The notes under the pieces: generated by a model
What the model saw: only the letters and a program-made list of their open reading frames with translations
What the model was told of the DNA's origin: nothing
Database searches by the model: none
Translations under genes and position numbers: made by a program
Assembly (NCBI GenBank): GCA_003573635.1
Contig: QUTJ01031298.1
Span: 1 to 10,764, forward strand
DNA: 10,764 nucleotides
Origin: Goniomonas avonlea
Taxonomy: Eukaryota; Cryptophyceae; Goniomonadida; Goniomonadaceae
Reading direction: 5' to 3'
In this document: one piece after another, positions 1-9,100 of the stretch
Numbering within the stretch: the stretch's first letter is position 1
Layout of the letters: each line of letters opens with the position of its first letter

Positions 1-49
1 CTCTGTCTCTGCCCCTCCCTCCCTCCCTCACAAACCACCAAAACCATAC
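1..49 (-). other. 5' part of the intron after exon 31, cut by the window edge
   Basis: On the gene strand it starts GTATGG and soon enters four runs of three or more G separated by single A (plus positions 12-27), then AG-rich sequence. No exon is seen. Confidence 0.6.
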
Positions 50-125
50 ATTGTGGCGCTTGCGACAATACACCGCGAACTCGGTCTCAACGTCCCACGG
101 ACACAGCGAGGCTGCTTGCCCACCG
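50..125 (-). CDS. Exon 31, last exon visible in the window
   Basis: 25 codons after one base completing Ser: GGQAASLCPWDVETEFAVYC then RKRHN. The acceptor is TCTCCTCAACAG with a good pyrimidine tract. The donor is GTATGG, phase 0. No stop codon precedes the donor, so the protein continues beyond the left edge. Confidence 0.68.
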
Positions 126-3100
126 CTGTTGAGGAGAGATAAATGAAAACGACTTGCAGTAAAATCCATGGCAGCATGTAATGCATAGTCGAGTGCATGG
201 CAGGCAAGTCAGAAATGGGCCGTAAGACAACCAAGCAAGGAAAGTCATGACTGCCTGTAAGCAAGTCAGAACGCGCCTAACCAGGCGATACATGACGCCA
301 GGCAATACATGTGAGTGCATGTCAGCCAGGTCATACACGACTGCATGGCAGCCTAGTCAGACGCGACTGCGTGGCAGCCAAATCAGGCAGACACCATGTT
401 AACCAACGCAGCCAGACTGCATGAACATCCAGAACGTTGCCCGTTCAGATATTCGAGGACAGTGCTTGGGGCAGTTGCTGCTTGACACGCAAAACAAAAC
501 ACAAGCAAGATTGTGAGCAGCAAGCACAAAAAAGGAAAAGGTAAAGAGGTGGAAAGTCGAAAATGCGGAACCTCGAAGGAGTGGAAGGTCAAGGTGGAGG
601 GTGGGGGGGTGAACGAAGTGGAAGGCACAAGAGGAAACGGTGGGTAAAAAGAAGTGGAAGGAAGAAGAGGTGGAGGGCGGGGCCGCACGATGCTCCGAGG
701 GCCAGGGAGAGCTTGAGTTTGACGGCGTGTGCATCAGGATGGTCGTCGCCGGCTGCCGCCTGCAGCGCCGCCAACACTCGAAACTGCACAAGTTTGAGGA
801 GACTGATTCACAAATAGGCGGACGGGTGAACTTGAAACAACACTTGCCTCTTCCTCGGCAGGAGGAGAGTCTGAAGCACAGGCCGCGGCAAGGTCAAACG
901 CTGCGTTGTACTGACGAGCGAGGAGTCGGAGCAAGAGTAAGTACAAGGCTGCGGCAGAACTTGGCGTGAACACCCTCGCCAATGGGCAATGGATGGCGTA
1001 AAGGTAGTGCTTGACCCGCATGGCTGCCGTGGACGATGTTAGCACTCCAAAGTGTACGCAGACAGCTGAGTGTCTGCTATATCCAAAGGCCCCCTTTCAC
1101 ATCTGATCAACCTCCTTCAGCCACCTTGGGCGAGAGTAGCCTGCCACTCTGCGAGTCTTATCCAGAGCACGGGTTGCATATGACACAGCCTGATCCTGGT
1201 GCGGACTGGGCAAGAGCAGAGAGGGCGGACGGCAGCCTGATCCTGGTGCGGACTGGGCAAGAGAGGGTGGACGCACAGCGGAGGGTGCCGTCGTCGCCAC
1301 GGCGGGGGAACACCATCGCGGTTGACTCGCCAGGGCGTTGCGGGGCGAGGGTCTGCGGCAGCACCGCGGGCACAAGCAGCGAGGGGCCGTCTGCTAGGGT
1401 GTTAGCTTGTCTCTCTTGGTGTGGCATGCGAGTGGGATCTCGTCGGGTTGGCGATTTCACATCTCGGCCAAGTCCTCGTTGGCTGCTTGGTGCTTTACGG
1501 GCGGCAGTTGGCCTATCTCAGCCCCGTTCAAGGAACAGTCCAGGCATGACTCTTGAACGAGAACAGTCCAGGCATGGCTCTTGAACGAGCCGAAGCTAAA
1601 CACCTTGTCATAAGCAGCTACCCTGTGGCATGGAACAAGTCTAGAATACCTGCGTCTTGTGACTAACGCGTTGACCGTAAGGTACAGCACCGACAGAATG
1701 AAACCTTCAGCCTAATTCGGCAAGAGAGTCAAGCTGCAAAACCATCGATCCGACGCACCTCCTCCCTCGAGCACGACACCGTGAGGCACGCCCCGCCCGA
1801 CGCGGACGGCCATCCTGTCGCCGTACGTGCGCGGCAGAGACCCGACGTAGGTGCCAACATGGTTGTTACAGAAGAGCTTGGTGTTCCCCTCGGCGTCTTG
1901 TTGCGCAGAGAAACTGAGTTCCAAGCGGGGGAACTCGATCAAATCCACCGTGACCTGGAGGATCGCTGTTGAGTGAGGAGGGTCCAGCGACCCAGGGAGA
2001 GGACTGGCACAGCGTCATCGAACAGGGGACAAGGGAGGAGCCAGCGGTGTGAGAGCAGGACGAGGAACCGCACGTGGTGGTGGGGGGGGTCACCACTGGT
2101 TCTTGGTCGTGAGTTGGAGGAGAGAGAGGAAGTGGCTTGGAGGAGCCACCCGTGTTTGTATAAGTGGCTTGGACGAGGAAGGAGGGGTGAGTGGCTAGGG
2201 GAAGGAGGGGTGTGATGTCACCGGTGGTAAGAGTGAGTGGCTTGAAGTTGGCGCCAGTAACCCACCTGGGTGTGAGAGAGGAGGGTTGGGGCCAGCGGTG
2301 GGTGTACGGGATGCGAGGGGTCGGGGTGAGGGGTTGCAAGAGTGATCGTGGGTGAGCGGCTGCACGAGTGACTGCGGGTGAGCGGTTGCATGCAAATGTG
2401 ACAGGGGTCGCATGAGGGAGTGGTTGCACGAGAGACTGCGAGGAGTCGCACCAGGGAGCCGGCGGTGGGCGTGCCTGCCCGAGTCCACACCAAACAGTGC
2501 GAGAGGTCCTCAATCCGCACGGCCCAGGTAGTCACTGCCGCAAGCCTGCTCCCCTCAGGAGCATGCGACAAGTCGAGCAACGTCAGTTCCTGTCAAGAAC
2601 GCCGAGTAACGACTTGGAAGGTAGGCGAGACGGGTATCAAGCGAAGCATGGGCAAACACAAGCGGACACTTACGCCGTCCACGTGCTCGGGAAGAGATCG
2701 CTCCTCCTCCCACGCCAACACCGCGTCCGCGAGTTCGTCCTGGCCGCGGGTCAACCTCTGCTCTGAACACAAAGAGATGATACCTGCACAGACCCAGTAG
2801 GAGGTTCAGGTCGGCGCGGCAGAGGCAGACGGACGACGGTTGCGGAAGCAGCTGCGCCAGCCAAGGCGTGCAGCGTCACCCTCAGGCACTGCGGCTGCTG
2901 CTGCGACTCGCGCACCTGCGCCATGTTCAAACGGAGTTCTGCGCTAAATGCCGCACTCGTGCGCTCGGTAACAGCCAAAGTTGAATCTGGCACGGTAAGA
3001 CACCTCTGAGAGAAACAATGGCAAGGGCAAGCGCTCCAAGGCACTCACACGACGGCGCTGGTATCCGACAAGAGTGTCGCAGTCATTCTGCCAGAACACG

Positions 3101-6100
3101 AAGTCGTCGAGGAGTGCGGCGGGGAGGAGGCCGCGGAGGTACTTGGGAGGCACAAACAACTGCGCCTCGCGTCAAGAGCAAACCAGCAAAGATAACATGG
3201 GGTGGTGGCCTTGGAACAAGGCGACGACTGCGATGTGCGCCTCGGAGTCCATATGCGAGCTGCGATAAGTATGCAAAACGTTGCTGCCAAAGCAACAAGC
3301 GTTTTTTCAAAGAAAGCAGAGGTATGTTGGCGCAGCCGTGTCACGGCCAGCGGTGAGCCGCCTCAACTCGCGCTGGCACCGACGAGGCGACGTCCACACG
3401 ATCGCACACGGACGACACCGCGCACCTGAGCGTCCTTGGCAGACGCGCCAAGGTTGCGGGATATGACGAGAGACTCCCCGCGTGGCACGGCGCCCTCAAC
3501 CACAAGGGAGCCGCCAGGACCGTACTCCGCTGCTGCCATGCTGCCCTCCAGGCCGTCCTGCAGGCGAATCAGCACCAGTCATGACGAGCATACACAGCAA
3601 TCTGGGCGAAGCTTGCAATGGCGGACTCACAGGCGAGGCGAGGGGCCAGAGTGAGGCTGGCCTTGGGAGGCAGTCCGGAGGGTGGACAGGCGCCAGCTGT
3701 GCAAGCGACAGCCGCCAGTCTGATGTGAACACCAGTGTTCGATGGAAGCGGCGGCCATGCTCCTGGATGTGGAAGACCTGCACCGACTTGGTGCGGCGGG
3801 TGACAACAACCTGCCCAGGTGTGACCCGCCGAGACAAGAGAGAGGGATCATTCAAGCCCACTAGGAACTGCATCGCAGCCAGAAAGAAAGGTGGGTCAGC
3901 TGCTGTGTTGAGGGAAAGGGGTGGGGCAGCTGGGTTGAGGGGACCAACCTCTTTGAGACTCTGAGCCGGTCGAAGGCGGCGCTTACAAGCGAAGCACAAG
4001 CGCAGCTTTGCTTTCTCATACCGCCGCACGCCGTGCTTGTTACTGCTGCAGTCGGTGCACACCCAGTGCCCGCATGACCTGGCCAAGTGTCACACTCAGC
4101 ACACTGCCAAACGACATCAGTGGAACCCTTCGTCACAGGGCAAAGGGGTCCTTCACTCGCTCTCATAACACGCTGCTTGGCCCCGCGTGAGCACCGTACC
4201 TGCACACTTTCTTGGGGGCTGTAAGGGTGAACTTTGCTGCGCAAAAGTGACAGCAGTCACTGCTCTCCTGTGGCGGAGCAATGGTGGGTTCGGCAGTTTC
4301 ATCTGCCCCGGCGACGTCGTCGAGGGCAATCAAGCGCGCGGTGCTGTCACTCTCCGACACCCGACCCTGCGCAGCACAAGCTCAGCCCCTCGCTATGCCA
4401 AGCGTATTGCGCGCACAGTGTTAGAAATTGCGAATTCCGGGTGATTTGGGTGGTCGTGATGCCGGTTGATACAATATCCATAAGAAAAACAGAGGTGCCC
4501 AAAACGCACCTCAGGCAGAAAGAGCTCGGCGAGTGCGAGCAGCGCGGGGTGCGCTCGCCGTGCCATGTCGAGACTCTCGGCAATCCAGCGCTCGGACTTG
4601 TCAAGCTTTGACGGAACATACCTGCACTGACGTGGGTACGATGATGGGTGACCAGTGCAGCAAACAAGAAAGGGAAGAGACTCCCCCCGTGTCGCACGAA
4701 AGAGTGCAGGGACACTATGGTGGGGAAAGAGTGCGGAGACACTACAGGGTCACCACCAAGCAACACTAAGAAACGTGTCCCTGCACTTCCCGGGCCCCAT
4801 GTTTCTCATGCCAAAGGTTCAAACTAACAGCCAAGGACGTGACAGCGAGACACAGATGCTCTTCTCCGGGCCCCATGTTTCTTATTGCGCCTTCTATCTG
4901 AGCTATTTGCTGCGACGGTGCCATAGGCGGGCTTCGCCGGTAAAAATTTCGGGCAAGAAATGCGCCGTCGCCTCGGCGGGGGTGAGACTCACGGGCGCGT
5001 GAAGGGCAGGAAGACGGGCAAGTCTCGATCATCGGGCTGCCAGCGTTGGACGTCATGCCGCCGACCGACGACGCACACCCAGTCGCGGTTTGTTGTCAGC
5101 TTGACCTGGGCGCACTGCAGTCCCTTGGCGTTGGCACCGAACACCTTGGGTGTCGAGGTGAGAAAGTGGGCACACCGAAACAGGACGCCGGACATGCGCA
5201 AAACAAGCAGACAAGCGAGGTGCGCTGTGGCAGTGATTGCTTACAGACCTCGATAAAGTCGGGATGATTGGAGACCTTGCCGCTCAGCACGGCCATGCGG
5301 TTGGCCTGCAGGCTGAGCGTGCCGAGCTGCACGTTCACCTCCGTGTCCACCAGCCCGGTGTCCCGGGTCCACTCACGTACCTTTTCAGCGGCAGCCTGCG
5401 GTGCAAGAAGTCAGGCACCAGCTGGTGAAGGGAGGCTTTGGGGGGCAATCCGCCCTTGCTTGTGTCCGTCCCTTGTCTGGGTCTCTTCTGGTCTCTCGTC
5501 TGGGTCTCTCGTCGGGCCGCGATATTCCATCCACATTTTCCAGAGATAAAAGCCGAGCATGAAAATACAATGAATTAATGGCACGGCGACGGAGGATGTG
5601 CGGGAGTGCGAGGGCGTGAGACGGAGGTGCGAGGAAGTGAGAAGTGAGGAAGTGTGTGGAAGTGAGACGGAGGTGCGAGGAAGTGAGAAGTGAGGAAGTG
5701 AAGGGAGAAGGAAGTGTGAGGGAGTGAGAAGTGCGAGGAGGCGAGAAGAAAGGTGAGGAGGTGCGCGGAAGTGCGGACCTGAGCCTCTGCACTGCGAGCT
5801 TCAAGATCAGGCACAAAGCGACCGAGACAGCGACGCCCGTCCATGCTACGCCAGTGGCGGTTAAGGAGGGAGGCGGAGGGCTTGCCGTCCTTGTCGACCC
5901 GAGTGCCGGTCAGTGTCACAATGCGCATGACAGCTTCCATGACCTGGCGTGCCGCATCAGTGCCGCGCCCTTGTGCTTCCACACAAACCACCCGAATGCT
6001 TGGGTGCCCCAACCCTCCTCTCTCGCCCAACTTCAAGCCACTCACTCTTACCACCGGTGACCTCACACCCCTGCTTCCCCGTTGTCGAAATTGTTGAAAT

Positions 6101-9100
6101 TGTCAGGCACAACCGGAATTCGCTCTCACCTCGTTGCAGCTGGCCGGGTTGGCTGTCAGCCACGTGAAGACAGCGTGGCGGCGGCGCTGGAACAGGTCAT
6201 AGATTTCCGTCACGCTGATGCCCAAGCCGAGCTCGTCGTCCTGGCCCTGCGGAGCCTTGCCCAGCGGCGCAGTGGAGAGCAGCGCGTTCGGAGCCCCTTT
6301 GCCTCGCGCTATCACCTCCTGGTCCTTTGGGAACCGCGTGTACAAGAACACCTGCGTCACGCGGTTCACGACGACGCTCTGAACCACTCGCAACGGTTGG
6401 GACGCACGTGCTTGGAAAGCCAAGCGGTTACCGCACAAGGCAGACAGATGCAAAAACAAAGGTGTCCGGCAAGCGCACCTGAGCGGCAAGCAGAGTGGTC
6501 GCCATGCGCACGGTGATGTCCGCAGGGGGAGTGTGCAGAAAGATGTACGCCATGTGAGCGTGCAACTTGCAGGCTGCCAGGACCTGTCCCTTGGCAGTGG
6601 CGTCGCAGCACCAGCGCTCTAGCATAGGAAACACCTGCCATCGGATAAACATGCGCACACACACCCGGCGTGATAACAGGGAATGGATGGAAGCGAGGGA
6701 GCCAGGCAGCAAGCGAGCAAGGTCTTGCACACCTGGTCGTCGAGCATTTGTCGAAGGCGACGGCCAGCTTTCTCAAGGCACTGGGACAGAAGGAGTTACT
6801 CTCTCGAAGACCTCTCAGACAACATTCGGACGTGAGAAAGTCAACTAACGCACTCCGAGGGTGGCTGGTGGCAATTCGAGACCACGGACGTATCCGCGAG
6901 GAGGACAGCCCTTGTGCGTCCGCGTCAAGAAGGAGACAAAGCCGTCAACGCGCACTGCCAGTCTGGTGCAGTACAGGATAACCTGTTGCGTTGCGTGAGT
7001 CCTGACACTAATGAGGGAGACGGACAGGGAGGAGGAGACACGCGGCCCCGAACACTGACACTCACGGAGACCAAGTGACCCAAGGACGCCAAGGGCATGA
7101 CCCAGCAAAACTCGAAACAGGACGCACTCCTGCATTGCCGCCGCTGTATCTCCCAGTGTCCAGTTCCAGCGCGAACTCGAGAAGCGCGACGAGTGACTCC
7201 AGCACTCCCTGCGAGCTGTCAACAACCGGCGACAGCCTCGCAATTGCCTCGCAACACAGGCACAGTTGCAACACAAGCATGGCAAGGCGGCAGGACAAGG
7301 GAAGGCACCTGGGGAGACATGACGAGCTCGTTGAACAAGAGTCCCGTCGGGGTGGCCCGATGCGGGCGGGAGGGGCACGGCACCTCGTCGCACTCTGCCT
7401 TCTCCACATCAGGCTGCCACTGCCCAGGTTCGAACATCACAGCGTCAAGGACCTGGCCGAGTCCATCGTGAGCCAACAACAAAATATCAGATCTTTCTTT
7501 CAGTGATTTCGATGGAAGACTGTCGCAACACGAGAATGCTCCTCCATGCGACAGCATTATTGCTCACGCAGTATTGTGTCCAGGCTAACACCTCACAATT
7601 CCAGTACTGTTTCCAGGAATACTAGATTTCCAGTACTGTTTCCCAGAAAAACACCTAACAAGACTGCCTGGAAACAATAATGCTGTCGCATGAAGCAGTC
7701 TCGTGTTGCAGTCCTCCCTGCGGCGGCCGTTGTGCGCTTCAATTTGGTTTTCTGATTCGAACAGCAAGACAAAACGATCGCGCAACAATAGATGATCAGG
7801 ACCCACGTTCTGCAAGGTGGGTTCGTTGAGGGCAGTCACGTGCTCCGGTAGCGCAAAGAAGGAGAGGACAAGCGGGACCCGGATGTAGGGCACAGTGAGA
7901 TACGACAGCAGCAGCTCACTGTTTCGTTGTCCCAACCGATTGCCGAACGTTGGCAAGGACCTGATGTGAAGGATGTCCTCCTGCGGTCGGCGTCACAAAA
8001 AGAAAGGCAAGACAAGAGTGCGGAGCGCAAGCCGCTGCGGTTCGGGAGACTGCCCTTGCCACGAGATGGGATCTCGGCAAGGAAAGACAAACATGGTAAC
8101 GCTGTGAGTGCCAAGCGCTTGTTGCAGAGGTTGTCAACGGACGAAGCCTGCAATTCGCATACCTCACAGTCCGCTTGTTCCCCGGCGAGCAAAGTGGGAT
8201 CAGCACCGCTCCCTCTCGCGCCTCCGCCGCTGCTCGAGCCAAACACAGAGGCCCAAAAGCCTTGGGCAGGCTTGTCCTCGCGCTGTGGGGGCGCCAAGGG
8301 TGCGCACTTGAGCGTGCGGCCCTGGAAGGCGGACACCTCGAGGCCCTCGCCCTGCGCAGGCGCTCAGCAACCCACCCCCCGCACGAGAAACACTCTTGGG
8401 AACATGCTGAGACCTGCAAGAGGGCGATGGTGCGAGACCGCGATGCGGCAGTAAACAGGGAGCAAGAGAAAGCAGGTGCAGAAAGCACAAAAAGAGGACC
8501 GGACCTGGGTCCATTTCCAATAGAGCTTGGCGTCGAGCTGGCTCCAGGGTCGGGTCGGCGGCAACGACTCTGTAGCTGGAGAGGTGACAAACTTGAACAA
8601 AAGCATCACGTCCCTGTAGTACGCGAACTCTGGAAAATTATCGAGAATGTTGGCGTTGTGACCAGTGCAGTACTGCATGACCAAGTCCAGTGAAGTTGGG
8701 AACCCTAGTTCCGCGCAGAGCTGCGTGACAAGGTTGTACAGCGCTGCGTGCTCACGGTCTCCGTTGCCTACGAGAGAGGAGTCAACAGTCGAGCGCTGTG
8801 TCTGAATTGCACACGGCCTGAAATCTGCCAGCTGAAATCACGAGGTGGCTGAAGCTCTCTACCTGACGAACCGAGCGGAGCGGGAAAGATCACACCCGTA
8901 GGTCAAGCGTACCATGCTCAAAAGGGAACAGCACGTGGTCGTCGCTAACTGAGGCTCGCACACCCCGGAGGTAGTCCAGGACCTGCGTCCTCGTGGCGAC
9001 CAACTCTGGCGTCGTGAACTCCATGTTCTCAGATGCTGTCTGCAGAGCCTCCGCGTCCACACCGAAGGGCTGTTGTCTCAATGTGAACGGCATGCAAAAA

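Noticed and set aside
1036-1584. 182-codon open frame on the plus strand
   Set aside because: It lies antisense to exons 27 and 28, spans two tandem duplications and is Arg/Ser/Gly-rich with no recognisable segments. It is a GC-driven shadow frame.
1866-2513. 215-codon Pro/Ser/Thr-rich minus-strand open frame resembling a low-complexity protein
   Set aside because: It runs through a C-rich intron and out-of-frame parts of exons 25 and 26. The composition reflects the repeat, not a protein.
3160-3310. Possible exon reading DSEAHIAVVALFQGHHPML upstream of exon 22
   Set aside because: Joining it would require a 24-nt intron before exon 22. The direct junction of exon 21 to exon 22 is already phase-consistent.
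3496-4086. 196-codon minus-strand open frame as a small stand-alone zinc-finger protein starting at the Met in MARSCGHW
   Set aside because: That Met is intronic. The finger's first three cysteines lie in the preceding exon and join with correct phase and spacing, so it is internal to a larger protein.
5575-5778. C-terminal extension of exon 14 (HLLTFLLASSHFSLPHTSFS-like)
   Set aside because: It is translation of the CT-rich intronic repeat after a GT donor. The next exon continues the protein in phase.
6845-7393. 182-codon minus-strand open frame taken as one gene
   Set aside because: Only its last 43 codons (exon 10) are coding. The rest is intron and out-of-frame exon 9 read-through.
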